From positions 161,890,350-161,954,349 of the forward strand of contig OZ020587.1 of NCBI GenBank assembly GCA_963971535.1: a stretch of DNA of 64,000 nucleotides, given 5' to 3'. The DNA is from Notolepis coatsorum. Lineage: Eukaryota; Chordata; Actinopteri; Aulopiformes; Paralepididae. Made by a program: the position numbers and the translations under genes. The stretch's first letter is position 1; each line of letters begins with the position of its first letter. This document shows positions 1 to 12,030 of this stretch, piece by piece. The notes beneath the pieces are model-generated. The model did not search any database and was not told where the DNA came from. It was given only the letters and a program-made list of their open reading frames with translations.

Positions 1-267
1 CCGTCTCTACAGACCCGCCAGAAGTGGGTAAAAGAGAGAGACAATTTGACAGAAGGAACAGTCGTCATGATTATCGACCAGTCACTACCCAGAGCTATGT
101 GGCCGGCTGGCCGCGTAAGCAAAGTGATCACCGGTGCCGATGGCAAGGTCCGAGCAGCTGAAGTACTCGTCCAAGGGCGAACTTACACACGACCCGTGGC
201 GAGGCTAATAGAACTGCCCCGACTCCCAGACACTATCGATGATGACCATGACCCCATGACTTTGTGA
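1..267 (+). pseudogene. BEL/Pao pol polyprotein, C-terminal fragment
   Basis: The frame is open from the first base and ends with TGA at 265-267. It encodes the region after the integrase core (…WVKERDNL…VVMIIDQSLPRAMWPAGRV…) that closes the pol proteins of both other BEL copies. This tail is usually annotated as DUF5641, following the DDE integrase in BEL/Pao elements. Catalytic domains are outside the window, so it is impossible to say whether the parent element was coding. I see no disruption in the visible 88 codons. Confidence 0.85.
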
Positions 268-360
268 GTTGACTGACCCTTACAGCGGACCTTGAGTGGT
301 AGACAGTGCGGTTAATCTGTCTCTGCTTAGCTAATTAGGTGGGACTAATTAGGGGGCGGC

Positions 361-1754
361 TGTTGTGAAGGATCAGATTAAACCGAATATATATATTTAT
401 TTATATATATATATTTAAATAGTATTTGTATATCGTCTGATATCCCCTGTATATTCCTTGTACAATATGCACTGAATATCCCTTTAGTCTACTAAACAGC
501 CCATAATAGTTTCATTCTACCATTGGACGAGAACCTGGCGCCAGCAGCCATACCCCTAGGTTCAAGTTCAATCGTGCCGCCCAACATGTCGTGGCAAGCC
601 CGGTTCCGCGTAGGAATACGTCTGGCGAAATACGAATGGTACTATTTGTTCATAGCGCATATATATATGGCGCAAGTAAAGTAGAACTTTTTTTAGTCCA
701 TTAGTTCTTTACCCTCCAACCGAGTAACAGACGCGAAGCCTCACCCACGACGCACGTGTGGTGCAGTAAGGCCTACTTGGCCTCAGAATAGGCATTGAGA
801 TATCGTGTGGATTAATAGTTGAATTGTCATAGTTTGGCACTATACCGTCGAGTTGGACGTATTCTATTAAGCTAATAATAGTCTATTTATGTATGGTGCA
901 TCGTTCGGTTAGAGTTATAAAGTTATCAGTACCCCCATCGTTCCTGACGTTATCTGGAGTCTTAACCAGGCTGGGCAGACCACTAGTGGTGCTTGCATCC
1001 GAGGAGCTCCGGGCCAGGGCGACTGGACCTGTACATTGGATTACTCTACCCGGACGACGGCGAGCCTTCCACGGCTTGGATTATGCTTTGGGTGCTTTGA
1101 TTATTCCATGGATAACGGCCAACACTGCGGAGTGTTGGAACTACCCCCCGGAGAGGAGCAAGGTGAGACGGCGCTCTACACCAGTGAGGTCGCCTCACGT
1201 CCCTCCGTTGTGGACCGGCAGCTACCGTCCACCAGAGGGTCCAGCTGTATTCGTCTGCGGACCGAGGTTCTGTGGGCACCGTGTTCAAGACTTTGAATTC
1301 TCCCAAGAAATCGTCGGCCAGATGGGATACCGCCAGCGGCTTCTCTAACCCCCCCCTCCTACTGTCTTACAACCAGCGGGACCCCCCCCCCCCCTTAGTG
1401 TATCCAGCTATAATCATTTAAGTACCATCGCTATAGTTTCCTAAAGAACCGGGTTGTATACTTACTCCCTGCGTAACCAGAGATTGGACATTCAATGTTG
1501 ATTTACCTACGAATACTCATTTGCCATACAAGTGCATTCCAAATCATAAGTGTAAACAAGTGAACGTTGTATATACCTTTTGCTATATTAAATATTCGAT
1601 TTGTACATTTGTGTGGACTTCGTTTCATCAGGTGGGAAAGTGTTCATCATATCTATATCATGTACTGGATGGCCAGAAGTTAAAGTACAAGAGGTAGTGG
1701 TTTAATAATACCATACTTAACAATACAGTCAGGGAATTGTACCCCTCAGTTACA
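361..1754 (+). repeat. 3' LTR of BEL/Pao element 1
   Basis: The segment begins TGTTGTGAAGGATCAG directly after the purine tract and ends CCCCTCAGTTACA, matching the ends of the other BEL LTRs here. Length is 1394 bp against about 1329 bp in the 44989-54463 copy. Open frames inside it (for example 893-1348) are not conserved in the other LTRs and are taken as chance. Confidence 0.85.
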
Positions 1755-2097
1755 GTCACCTTAAACTTCGATGCCCCGAGGGAGTTTTAAGGGTGAGTGA
1801 GTTTAACCCATAGTACCGCTACTCGCCCCAGTCACTTCACAACATCTGTAGTCCATTGTGACTGCGCCTCGCGGTACCAGCCATTACACATCAAACAAGA
1901 GGTGGATGCGGGCAAATACTGCGGCATGGTCATGCTGGACCTACAAAAGGCCTTCGACACTGTCAATCACTCCATTCTGATTGACAAGCTAAAAGCTATT
2001 GGTTCTATCAGTGAGTTGGATGCAATCCTACCATGAGGGGAGAGAACAGATGGTGGAGGTAAACTGTACTCTATCCCCCCCCCCCTCACAGTGAGCT

Positions 2098-2806
2098 GCG
2101 TCTATACAAATAGTAGCTCTAGTTCTGTAGACCCCTCTCTGATTGGTTGAGCTCCATTTCTGCAGCCCCCTCTCTGATTGGTTGAGCTCCATTTCTGCAG
2201 CCCCGCCTCTGATTGGTTGAGCGAAGCCCCTCGCGCGTAAGGTTATCGCGGTGCTTTGAGGTGCTTATCGCGGAATCCGCCATGATTTTCATTCAGCGCT
2301 TCAGCTCACCTGGCAGAGCAGCGGTCCTGCAGTCCTTGCGGTCCGTTGTGGACGAGTTCGAATCCCATCAAATATTTTTTTTTTAACATGATTTTTTTTT
2401 TTAACGTGTATTCTTTCGCCGGTTAAGGTTAGGCATGGTTAAGGTTAAGGTTAAGGTTAGGCATTGTTTCGGAGTTGGTTAAGGTTAGAACGGTTAAGTT
2501 TAGGCGCTGTTAAGGAGCTGGTTAAGGTTAGAGTTTGTCAAAGAGAATGGCAATATTCTTTCTATGGTTAAGGTTAGGCATGGTTAAGGTTAAGGTTAAG
2601 GTTAGGCATTGTTTCGGAGTTGGTTAAGGTTAGAACGGTTAAGTTTAGGCGCTGTTAAGGAGCTGGTTAAGGTTAGAGTTTGTCAAAGAGAATGGCAATA
2701 GACAGCCTATTTCCGCGCGACAGCTCCCAGCAGAGGGGCTGCAGAAATGGAGCTCAACCAATCAGAGAGGGGTCTGCAGAACTAGAGCTACTATTTGTAT
2801 AGACGC
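2098..2806. mobile_element. MULE-type MITE with internal tRNA-like pol III boxes
   Basis: A 709-bp insertion begins GCGTCTATACAAATAG and ends CTATTTGTATAGACGC. Terminal inverted repeats of about 70 bp include a shared TCTGATTGGTTGAGCTCC block. It is flanked by a perfect 9-bp target duplication, CAGTGAGCT (2089-2097 and 2807-2815), the size made by Mutator-like transposases. Inside are a tRNA-like A box (2302-2313), a B box (2356-2366), two T runs, and two near-identical copies of a GGTTAAGGTTAGGC-rich segment (about 2418-2560 and 2572-2700). There is no transposase frame, so it is non-autonomous. A second element of the same build lies at 26656-27331. Confidence 0.85.
2292..2384 (+). other. 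tRNA-like pol III promoter unit inside MITE 1
   Basis: An A-box-like CAGCTCACCTGG is followed 43 nt later by a B-box GAGTTCGAATCCC, then a T10 run at 2375-2384 that would act as a pol III terminator. D-arm pairing (GCTC…GAGC) is visible, but a full cloverleaf with a paired acceptor stem is not. It is more likely a tRNA-derived remnant than a working tRNA. Confidence 0.55.
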
Positions 2807-3924
2807 CAGTGAGCTGTGCGTGTTCCACAAGGAAGCATACTATTATTAGGACTGCTACTGTTCCTAATTTATGCAAATGCCATGTCGTCAGCTTGTGACT
2901 GCAACTTGTTCTTGTTCGCGGACGACTCAGCCCTGCTGGTCTCTGACAAGAACAAGTTACAGGTTGAAAAAACCCTCAGCTCAGAACTCTGCAGAATCTG
3001 CACCTGGCTCGCTGATAACAAACTATCATTACACATGGGCAAAACGGAGTCCATTCTCTTTGGATCAAATAACAAACTCAGCAAGACCGAAGGCTTCTCA
3101 GTTACAGTGGGTGACAATATTGTCACAAGGAAAGAAGAAATTACATACCTAGGGTCCATCCTAGAGGCAAATATTTCCTGTGACAAAATGGCATCCAAGG
3201 TAATAAAAAGAAATCAACCAACGAACTAGATTCTTGTACCGGATCTCCTCTCTGGTAAACAAGAATACCCTGAAGACTCTGGCAGAGCACTCATTCAAGG
3301 GTACTACGACTATGCTTGCACCTCATGGTACCAAAGCACCTCAAAGGCGCTAAAAACAAGATTACAAACATCACAAAACAAACTGGTCAGACTACTGCTT
3401 GACCTTACTCCTAGAACCCACCTCACCCCTGCCCACTTTGACTACCTAGGATGGCTTAGAGTAGACTACAGAGTACAGCAACTTGCAATGGGCCTGGTCT
3501 ACAAGATACACTATACGACTAAGGTACCCATGTACATGTCAAAATACTTCCCAAAGGTCGGTGAATACCACGACTACAACACCAGAGGAAGCTCAACAAA
3601 TCATGTTAAACCCAGATTCGGCTCAAACAAGGGACTAAACATGTTTCGCAATGTGGAACGCCCTACCCAAAGCTGTAAAGGAATGTGAATCCCTACCCAC
3701 ATTCAAAACCGCTCTAAAAGAGCACCTACGGGAGGCTGCAATTCGAAACTGGCCACCGTAAATGTCCAAACCCCCCCACCCCCACCTAATAGACAGTCTC
3801 CTCCCCACTGTATGTATATATTCTCTCCCCACTGTATGTATATTTCTCTCCCACCCGCCCACCCCCTCCTAATGTACAGTCTCCTCCCCACCGTATGTAT
3901 ATATCCTTTGCGAACCCAAAGACA

Positions 3925-4288
3925 CCAAACACCCTGATAGATGGAAGCCAGTGAAACAATGCCGGACTGTTGAGAGACCAGGAATGCCATCCTTCAAAAA
4001 CATTTGTCAGAGTTAGATGATATATATGTGACAATACCTGTAATGCCTTCTGTATTGTTGCTGAATGATGTCTCTCAATTATCACACTCTATACTTATAA
4101 ATAGGATAATCTTGTCCGGTCTTACGGCTGCCAAAAAACTAATAGCATCACGCTGGATTCAACCTGATCAAATGTGTCAGAGGGTATGGATTCTTACCTA
4201 TTGTGAAGGGTAATTTCACATTCGTAATCCTCTGGGGCCCCACAACAGGGTTGATCCATGAAGTCATGTTATCCTTCTCTCAAAAACT
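3925..4288 (+). pseudogene. Possible L1/Tx1-like LINE C-terminal fragment
   Basis: A 69-codon open stretch (4004-4213) reads …GLTAAKKLIASRWIQPD…, which resembles the C-terminal AAKK-x-IA-x-x-W block of L1/Tx1-type non-LTR polyproteins. No RT catalytic motif is present and the flanks are not recognised. It could also be a diverged unrelated repeat. Confidence 0.4.
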
Positions 4289-4304
4289 GTTAAAATACTA
4301 TATC

Positions 4305-5574
4305 TGTAACTGAGGGGTTACAAAACCCTGACTGTATTAAAGATTGTGATAGATTAAACCACTGCTAGGTATGTACTTTAATTACTGGCCAGACAGTACA
4401 TCTAATATATGGTAGACACTCATAATAACACGGCACTGACAAAGAAATATCATTTGAGGGTATTTATTATTATGCAGTAATTGGTTACAGATATGAGAAT
4501 TAGGCTTGTATGGCGAAGAATAGGCATAAAGTCAGTCAGTAGCATAAGTCAATGGGAATAGAATAATTCCTACGATGGGGTACTAGGCTAACGCCGCCTG
4601 GCGTATAATGGCAATTATAGAGGGCAACGCTGGTACCGCTTGGAGACAATGGGTTCCTCCCAGAGTTGTAAGTTCTGGAGGAGAGAGGAATGTTCGGATA
4701 CTCAGTCTGATCAATTGAAGAAGAACGGGATTCACGTACAGAAGCCAGTCCTTGTAATCCAAAGCTCAGCATCAAAAGCAATAACTGTAATCCAATTGCA
4801 CGATAGCAACGATGATAGCCAGCTAGCCTCGGTCCATGAGGCCAGCCCGAATGTAGATCCTCACGGTGTTAAATCCAAACGACAGTGGAAATTAACGATG
4901 CTCTTCTCCGGGTAATACGTTCCACAATCAATATAATCCAACCAATACTGGTTCTGCAATCGCCGCCGTCGGTTCTCCTGTGCACATGTCCAGTAGGTTC
5001 TCCGACTAGGCCTCCTCGTGTGCTGGTACCAATGTATTTAGTCCACGCGCACTGGCTAAGGTACACTAGCTAAACGAACGAACTGCTGGGTAATGCTACA
5101 CACGAACGAACTGTTGTTGGCACGATACACAATAAATTAACGACTATTTACTTCACATTAAGCTAAGTCGAACTTGACATTACTGCATTAAATCTGACAC
5201 TTTACTATTCAATTCGCACATGGTTCTCAACGCTCTGTTAGACGCACTGCTGCTCACTTCACTGTTACCGAACTGCTGCTGTTCGCACCTGCCGCAGTAT
5301 ATATATACTTAATTGGCTATCTAGTGCCGAACCTCAGTTCTCGTCTCGAATCAATACGCTGTCTCCGGGCATGTTACGACATGCCCGGACTCGCCTTTGA
5401 ACCTGACTTTGGGGGCTTGCGGTCTGGCGCCGATGGCGTTATCCAATAAGGAAAGCGAATATTACTATGATTCGAACGCAGGCTTAAAGGGATATACTGT
5501 GTATATATAAATAATATACAATGTATATAAAACAATAAATGTAGATTCTCAGCTTTAATCTGGCCCTTCACAAC
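4305..5574 (-). repeat. 3' LTR of BEL copy 2
   Basis: On the plus strand it runs from TGTAACTGAGGGG to GCCCTTCACAACA; on the element strand it starts TGTTGTGAAGGG. It is preceded in the element by a purine-rich GGAGGCGGC tract. Small open frames in it repeat in the 5' LTR only because the LTRs are copies. Confidence 0.92.
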
Positions 5575-5669
5575 AGCCGCCTCCTAATTAGTCCGCACCT
5601 AATTAGTTAAGGGAGACAGATTAATAGTCCTGTCAACTGCTCAATATTTGTTGTGAGGAGTAGGGCAAT

Positions 5670-7745
5670 CTACAAAGTCAGTGGGTCATGGTCGTCATCA
5701 GGGGAGTCAGGGATCTCCGGCAACTCTATCAGCCTCGCCACGGGTCGGGTGTAGGTCCGCCCTTGGACTATGACTTCTGCCGCTCTGACCTTCCCATCGG
5801 CACCAGTGATCACTTTGCTTACGCGGCCGGCCGGCCACATAGCTCGGGGTAGTGACTGGTCTATGATCATAACGACTGTGTCCACTTTCAGGTTGTCCCT
5901 GTCCTTTACCCATTTCTGACGGGCTTGGAGGGACGGTAGGTAGTGGAGGAGGAAACTGTTCCAAAACTGGTCAGCCAATACCTGACTGTATCTCCACATT
6001 CTTCGGCCGTTCACTTCTTCAGGTCTGTACACCGCCTGTGGAAGGGCAGGGTCCAGCCGCCCCATCAAGAGGGAGTTTGGGGTGACTGGGTCGAAGTCTG
6101 CTACATCACTTGAGACGTAACCGAGGGGCTTCGAGTTCAATACGCCCTCGATCTCCGTGAGGACTGTCGTGAGGACTTCTTCCGCCACGGTCTGGGCCCC
6201 AAGCACGGCGTACAGAGCTGTCTTTATAGAACGGACTTCTCTTTCCCAGGTTCCCCCGAAATGAGGGGCGTTCAGGGGGTTGAACTGGAATTCGACCTGA
6301 TAGGGAGCGAGGTGGGTCTTAAGTTCTGGGCCCATGGCCTGGAAACTCTCTCTCAGTTCTCTTTCTCCGCCTTTGAAGTTTGTCCCTTGATCAGACAACA
6401 GCGCAGACGGTTTTCCTTTTGTTGATATAAATCTCCGGAAGGACATGAGGAATGAATCCGTACTCATGGTCTGAAGTTCTATATGCACAGCTCGTGTGGT
6501 CATACACTTGTATACAATGCCCCACCTCTTCTCTGTCCCTCTTCCTTTCTTGACGTAGAGCGGGCCGAAGCAGTCCACGCCCGTGGAGTGAAAAGGCTTC
6601 TCGCCGAGTCGGAGGCGGCAGGGAGGCAGGTCGGCCATCATAGGTATACTGGGCTGTGCTCGCCACTTGCGACAGTCTAGACAAGTCCGTTGGAAGCGAC
6701 GTACTGATTCTCTCCCTTGCAGTATCAAGTAACGGCGTCGGATCTCAGCGAAGACTCTCTCTGCCCCAGCGTGGTGCACATCCTCGTCGTACTTCTTTAT
6801 GATAAGCTCGGTGACCTTGTGTCGGCTGTTGAGGACGATAGGATACTTGACGTCATCCGTTAAGTCCGGGGCCCGTCGCAGACGACCACCCACCCTGATG
6901 AGCTCATCGGTGTCGAGCTCGGGGGCCAAGGTGAGCAGTCGGCTGTCTGAAGGGATTGGCTTTTTTCCCTGCAGGCAGTCTAACTCATCTGGAAATGAGT
7001 CTCTTTGGGCTCGCTGTAGCAGAAGGAGTTCTGCCTCTGCGTAGTTCGATGCGTCGATGTCTGTGGTGGGGGGGACCTCAGGGTGGTGCCACAAGAATGT
7101 CTTTATCTGAGCACTCTCAAAAGTTAAGCAGTCGTCTATGTTAGGGTCCGTGGGGGCTGGGACGTGTGTCAGCCCGCAGAACATAGACTTCTTAATCTCT
7201 GCCTCCTCTTGACTAGCCTCCCGTGGTGTGGGGGTAGGCCACTCAGGACCGTCACTGTAAATGTTGGGACGTGTGAGGTCGTCTAGAGACATCCCCCGTG
7301 TGATGACATCTGCTGGGTTTTGCTTGGTGTCAACGTACCTCCAGCACGCTGATCCTACCAAGTCTTGAATCTCGGTGACTCTGACTCCCACGAAGACTTT
7401 GTATCTACAAGAATCGGACTGGATCCATGTGAGTACAGTCATGGAGTCTGACCACAAGATTGTCTTTTGCACCGTTATGGTGAGTTCACGTTGTATCAGC
7501 GTGGCGAGTTGCGCGCCTACCAGAGCTGCGCAGAGCTCTAGATGCGGGATAGATTGTTGCTTGCGGGGGGCTATTCTTGAGCGAGCCAGGACGAAAGCTG
7601 TGTGTACTTCTCCTCCCTCCTCTCGGGCTCGCAAGTAAGCCACCGAACCGTAGGCTACTTCCGAGGCGTCACTGAAGACGTGCAGGTCCATCTGACACGT
7701 CTCCAGCCGCACTGTGGGTGGGAAGTAGCTCCGGCGAATGTTCAT
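5670..7745 (-). pseudogene. BEL copy 2 pol: RNase H, integrase and tail
   Basis: A 691-codon frame carries RNase H near residues 15-140 (FSDAS, the LELCAAL glutamate, LWSDS, NPADVITRG). Next are the integrase zinc finger (HH…CLDCRKW) and the DDE core (VDCFGPLY, LLSDQGTNF, GTWEREV), closing with the DUF5641-like tail. RNase H removes RNA from the hybrid; integrase joins cDNA to host DNA. Compared with the 46784-49033 copy it lacks seven codons (FLKLPEE) around 7243. It is separated from the upstream frame by a net 2-bp deletion near 7745-7757, so the apparent start codon is internal and not a real start. Confidence 0.9.
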
Positions 7746-10700
7746 TTTGGAGCGAGCTGAGTTCTCTCTCCCACTCTCTCCAGGTGGAAGCTAGGTGGTC
7801 GGGTATGGGGTCGTCCCAGCCCTGCTCCTTGTCCCACAGTTCTCGCACGAGCATCTTCGCCCGAGTGGTGTAAGGTAGGATACACCCCAGCGGGTCGTAT
7901 TGGCTTGCGAGTGTTCTGTATACGCTCCGTCGAGTGGTCGGTAGAGGGGTCGACCTTCCCTGCTCCTGGGTCAGGGGTGTGTGCTTATAATGGAGCGAGT
8001 CTGTTTTGAAGCGCCAGACGAGGCCCAATGTCATTTCCTGTGCTTCACCTGGGGTGGTCGCCATCCAGGTCTCGCTGCTTGCTGCCTTTGTCTCTGGGGA
8101 GAGGCTGCGAAGTACTTGAGGGTCACTGCTGGCCCACTGCCTAAGGTCGAAGCCGCCTTTGATCAGGGAGGCTCGGAGCTTAAGTAGGATGGCTTCGGCT
8201 TCTTCTGGCGTTGATACGCTTTGTAGACAGTTGTCCACGTAGAAACTCCTCTCTACGCTTTGTCTGACCTCCTCGTCAGCTCCAGGGTCTTCGTTCACAT
8301 GCTTTTGTAGTGCGAACGTGGCACAGCATGGGCTGCATGTGGTGCCGAAGGGGAGGACCTCCCATTGATAGATGGAGGGTTGTTCATCGTCGATCCTCTC
8401 TCTCCACAGGAACCGCAGCAGGGGCTTGTCCTCCTCCATCAGTCGCACCTGCAGGAACATCCCTTTGATGTCGCCGCTGATGGCCACCTTGTCTTGGCGG
8501 AAACGTAGTAGTACGCCGAGGAGGGAGGGGCCGAGTGTCGGGCCGGGCAAGAGCAATTTATTCAGGTTCTGTAGTCCGATCTGGTAGCTGCAGTTGAATA
8601 CAATGCGGTTCTTGCCGTTGTGGTGGACCTTGTGGTGGGGCACATACCAGGATTCAGTCGTCTGGTCTGCCTCTTGATTGTCAATTTTCTTGATATGTCC
8701 CGCTGTGATCAGTTTGTCGATCTCAGCGCGGTATACAGTGGCTTGAGTGGGGTCCTTTGCTAGACGCCGCTCGGTGGTCAGTAGATAGCCTTCTGTCGCT
8801 TCTTTTGAGGCGTGGAGGGTGGGCATCCCCTCTCGCCTCAAGAGTGGAGTTGCGTATCTCATCACTCCGTCGACCTCGACCCTCTTTGTCTTCTGCTCGA
8901 GGAGAGCTATGGCATACGTGTCTTCCTTTGAACGAACTAGTTTCTTTTCGTTCTTAAAGGGCATCGAGTCTAATGTCCATAGTCTCTCGACGTGCTGCAA
9001 GAGGGTGGTGTCGTCTTCGCTTATCCTCGTGTAGAGGCAGCGGGTGGCTGTCGGTCGGTTGGAAGACCCGGAGAGGGGGCCTTGTAGCGTCCAACCCAGG
9101 CGGGTCTTGACCGCTGCTGGGCAGCCTCTGGGCCCGATGTGGACCTGGTCCGTTGGGACGATGAGGTTTGCGTGGTCGGATCCTATGAGCAGGGTCGGGG
9201 TGGCGCCGTCGATGAGCGGTATAGGTAGTTGACGTAGGTGCACGTATTTCTCCGTCAGCTGTGTGATGGGGTAGGTATAACGTGACAGACCTATGTCATG
9301 GCTTGTGAAGGCGTTAGTGATGCTGTACCGCTTCTCGGGCTGCTCGACCGCTGCTATTGTGAAGGAGACGTTTTCACCCTTTATGGTCTTTAGGTCTCGC
9401 CGAATAGTACGGATTGTCATTGTTTCTTCGGTACCCCGCAGGCCCAACTGGGCTGCGGCGGAAGCGAGGAGGAGAGTCTTTTCCGACCCATCGTCGAGGA
9501 CGGCGTAAGTGTCCAGGACCTTGTCCTCGTAGCTTAGGAGCACTCGGACCACCTTCAAGAGCACTCGGGAGCTCCCGCTCTTCGCAGGGTCTATATACAT
9601 GACATTTACTCTCGAGCTGCTTTGTGGTACGGGTCTCCTCTTGTTGCTGTCGTACAGGACCTCCAGGTGGGCGCCGTCGCACTTGCTGCATCTTTTCTTC
9701 AGGCGGCACTCAGCTGCCATATGTCTGCGCGCGCAGCGGAAGCAGCGGCGGTTCGCTTTGATCCACTGACTCACTTCGTCAGCAGTCAACTTCTTGAAGG
9801 TGTCACATTGAGACAGCCAATGTTCATTTTCACAGTACTGGCAGGCAATCTTCCACTTTCCCTTCACGTGGGGGGTGTTGTGGTTCTTGTGCTGCGGCAC
9901 TGACTCGGCCTGGTGCATAACTGTCACTGACCGGCGGTTGTCATTGAACCTCCGCGGTCCATCTCTAGGGCTAGAGCCACTCCACACGAATGTGTCCAAT
10001 CGTAGACTGCTGACCTCCCTGGCGAGGAAATCAGCTAGGTCTAGGAGGGATGGTTCTGGGCCGTTGGGGTCACGGTGGTCTTTCTGCTGCCGAAAACGCT
10101 CTTGACGGGCTGGAGGGAGCTTCTCCAGTATCCGCTCCACGTTAGAATTTGCATACAGTTCATATCTCCCTTTCTCCCTTTGGGACCCCAGCATCCCCAC
10201 GAGGGATTGTACCTTGATAGAGAGGTCATCTAGTGCTCTATTGTCTTTGGCTGGGGGGAGGCGGTCGATATCTCGTATTTCTTGGATCACGTAATCCCAT
10301 ATGCGTCCATAGCGCGCGTCGAGGGCCACCAGAGCATCTGAGTAGGGGGTTCTTGAGTTCGAATATGCCAGCGCTATGTTATGCGCTCTGGGCACCTTGA
10401 GATGCTTGAGGAGGATGGCATATTTATAAGACTCGTCGTGGATATCGGACATTATAGTCTCTAAACACATGCGTAATTCTGTGTACTGTGCTCTGTCCTC
10501 GCGCGTAAAGTCTGGGAACGTCGGTGTTCCAAGGTAAGACGCCATGGATGGCTGGGACACCGATGAGCCTAGGGGGAGAGGCCTCCTGGGCGAGTCTCCC
10601 CGTACGGGAGGTCGTGGGTTAGTGCTGGGTGGGTACCAGAGGCCGGGCCCCCAGGTGCTGCTCCTCGGTGCTGACTGTGCATCAAACTCACCCATGGGTT

Positions 10701-10767
10701 GGGTCGGGGGTTTGTAGCGCAGTGACTCTGGGCTGAGGTCGGGGCTGTACTGGGCCTCCTGGTCCAA
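7669..10767 (-). pseudogene. BEL copy 2 gag-pol: capsid, zinc knuckles, protease, RT
   Basis: This 1032-codon frame covers the middle of the polyprotein. Residues about 75-260 are the Gag DUF1759-like region. Zinc knuckles follow (CQYC at 309, CFRC-x3-H-x4-C at 342-354, CSKC at 360). An A17-type aspartic protease motif, VLDDGSEKTLL, lies near 423, and the RT spans about 680-890 with GDIKGMF and FYVDNCL (catalytic box near 843-846). The RT box is YVDN with the tyrosine present, unlike the other copy. It ends by running out of frame at residue about 1010, where the 2-bp deletion cuts it from RNase H. The listed start is an internal ATG; the true start lies near 11974. Confidence 0.92.
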
Positions 10768-10828
10768 AGTAGGTTCGTGCTGGGGGGCTTGATGTCCCTC
10801 CTCTTCCTCCGCTAGGTGTTGGAGTCTT

Positions 10829-11974
10829 CTAGTTAGTCTCTCGGTGATGTAGGTCGGTTCTTCCTGTTGGCTGGGTCCCGTATAGACCGGTCGGGGAGGG
10901 GGCTCGGCGACGTAGGCAGGTTCTTCCTGTTGGCCGGGTCCCCGTGTAGATTTGTCGGGTAGGGGAAGGTGCCCTAGACCCGTGTCGTGATGATCTCCGG
11001 GAGCTCCGTGTGGAGGAGGGGGGGGTCGCCCTCTGGATCAATTGTTCTATCATCTGCGCCTGCAGACGGTCGCGCTCCGCTTCGCGCTGTGCATTGGCGC
11101 GTTCTCGCTGAATGTTCTCTTCAGTCTGGAGGCGCCTCTCTTCCAGTCTGATAGTCATCGCTGCGTCAGCCTGGAGGCGACTCTCTTCCAGTCGGATGCG
11201 TTCGTGCTCACTCTGTTGTTGCGCTTGGAGGCGCTCTCGTTCCGCTGCAGAGTGTTCGCGCTCACTAAGTGCCTGTGCTTGGAGACGTTCGCGCTGCACT
11301 GCAGACTGTTCGCGCGCACTCTGTTGTTGCGCTTGGAGGCGCTCTCTTTCCGCTGCAGAGTGTTCGCGCTCGCTAAGTGTCTGTGCTTGGAGACGGTCAC
11401 GCTCACCCTGGATAGGGTCTCTTTCGGTTGAAGCTGTCAGCGTGGCGATTAAGGCTTGCGCTAGTCTCTGGTCAGCCTCGCTGGGGGATGACACTGATGG
11501 AGGTGATCGGGCGCTGACAGGGCTTGGTGGAGACCTGTTCTCTTGCCGCGCCCTGAGGTCCATCTCTTGAGCGCGGTACTCTTCTCTTGGTTGCGCGCCG
11601 AGGTCTGTCTCGGGTGCGCGCTTTTGGGTCTCTTGCGTTCCGGGGTCTATCCCGGTGGCGCTTTCTTTATCCTGGGGCGCTCCGGGGTCTATCCCGGTGG
11701 CGCTGTCTTGGGGTATAGTCACATCATGTCCCGCTTGTTCCCCCCGTGAGCTAGGTCAGTTTCGTTTGAACCCACTGGGGTCTCTACTGGTGGTGCCGAC
11801 AAGTCGATAGGATTGGGCATGCTTAAACTCAGTTTTATCCGTACTTAACGTCTTTTTAGATAAGATAGGAGGTAAAACGAAAGCGTAGTCCTCCAGGTAT
11901 GGAGGTGGCTGACGTTTGCGCCGAGGGCGCTCTAGTTTGGGAGAGCCGTCTGGAGAGTGTCCACCGCTGGCCAT
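10829..11974 (-). pseudogene. BEL copy 2 gag N-terminus (broken)
   Basis: The probable translation start is the ATG at 11972-11974 (MASGGHSPDGSPKLERP…), just downstream of the PBS, and a related start is found in the other BEL copy. A TGA at 11753-11755, tied to a local indel, ends this frame. The Gag frame resumes to 10829, where another frameshift near 10940 separates it from the capsid part. The stretch at about 11040-11440 is rich in ERERLQAQ-type repeats and looks like an Arg/Glu/Gln coiled coil. Gag would assemble the particle that houses reverse transcription. Confidence 0.8.
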
Positions 11975-12011
11975 ATCAATATTAATATGATATTAAAGAT
12001 TACTGATACCC

Positions 12012-12028
12012 TCCGGCTCGAAGGACCA
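12012..12028 (-). other. Primer-binding site of BEL copy 2 (tRNA-Tyr type)
   Basis: The plus strand reads TCCGGCTCGAAGGACCA, the 3' end of a vertebrate-type tRNA-Tyr including CCA. On the element strand this is the primer site, two bases inside the 5' LTR. The identical 17-mer sits in the same place in the third BEL copy. Confidence 0.8.
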
Positions 12029-12030
12029 AT

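Larger units (their letters stand above)
1..1754 (+). mobile_element. BEL/Pao LTR retrotransposon, 3' part (cut by window start)
   Basis: The open frame from base 1 encodes the C-terminal end of a BEL/Pao polyprotein. It is followed by a polypurine-like tract (GGGGGCGGC at 352-360) and then a 3' LTR running TGTTGTGAAGG to CAGTTACA. The same pol end and LTR ends recur in the two complete BEL copies of this window on the other strand. By eye the LTR is closer to the copy at 44989-54463 than to the copy at 4305-19004, but it is clearly diverged from both. The 5' portion lies outside the window, so the target duplication cannot be checked. Confidence 0.9.
1886..3770 (+). pseudogene. LINE ORF2 remnant (CR1/L2-like RT), interrupted by a MITE
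   Basis: Two blocks of a non-LTR reverse transcriptase are readable. Block 1 (about 1886-2088) has the RT fingers motif DLQKAFDTVNHSIL. Block 2 (2816-3770) starts at the PQGS box, continues through the catalytic FADDSALL motif and the thumb (WLADNKLSLH), and ends near RNWPP before a stop. The palm is split by the 709-bp MITE at 2098-2806. Further frameshifts lie near 3220, 3500 and 3650. The same C-terminal segment recurs at 34190-34440 and 40130-40560. The protein would have copied its own RNA; it is dead here. The clade (CR1/L2 group) is inferred from motif style only. Confidence 0.8.

Noticed and set aside
893..1348. 151-codon frame inside the BEL LTR
   Set aside because: It is not preserved in the related LTRs and LTRs of this family do not encode proteins.
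2401..2700. GGTTAAGGTTAGGC repeats considered as interstitial telomere sequence
   Set aside because: The repeat is not the vertebrate TTAGGG hexamer, is irregular, and lies within the borders of a MITE with a target duplication.
4640..4915. Identical 91-codon frames at 4640 and 12367
   Set aside because: They are the same position in the two LTRs of one BEL element, so the identity reflects LTR duplication, not coding constraint.
11042..11570. Plus-strand frames of 129 and 152 codons over the BEL gag
   Set aside because: They are antisense shadows of the repetitive coiled-coil part of Gag, which is readable and conserved on the minus strand.
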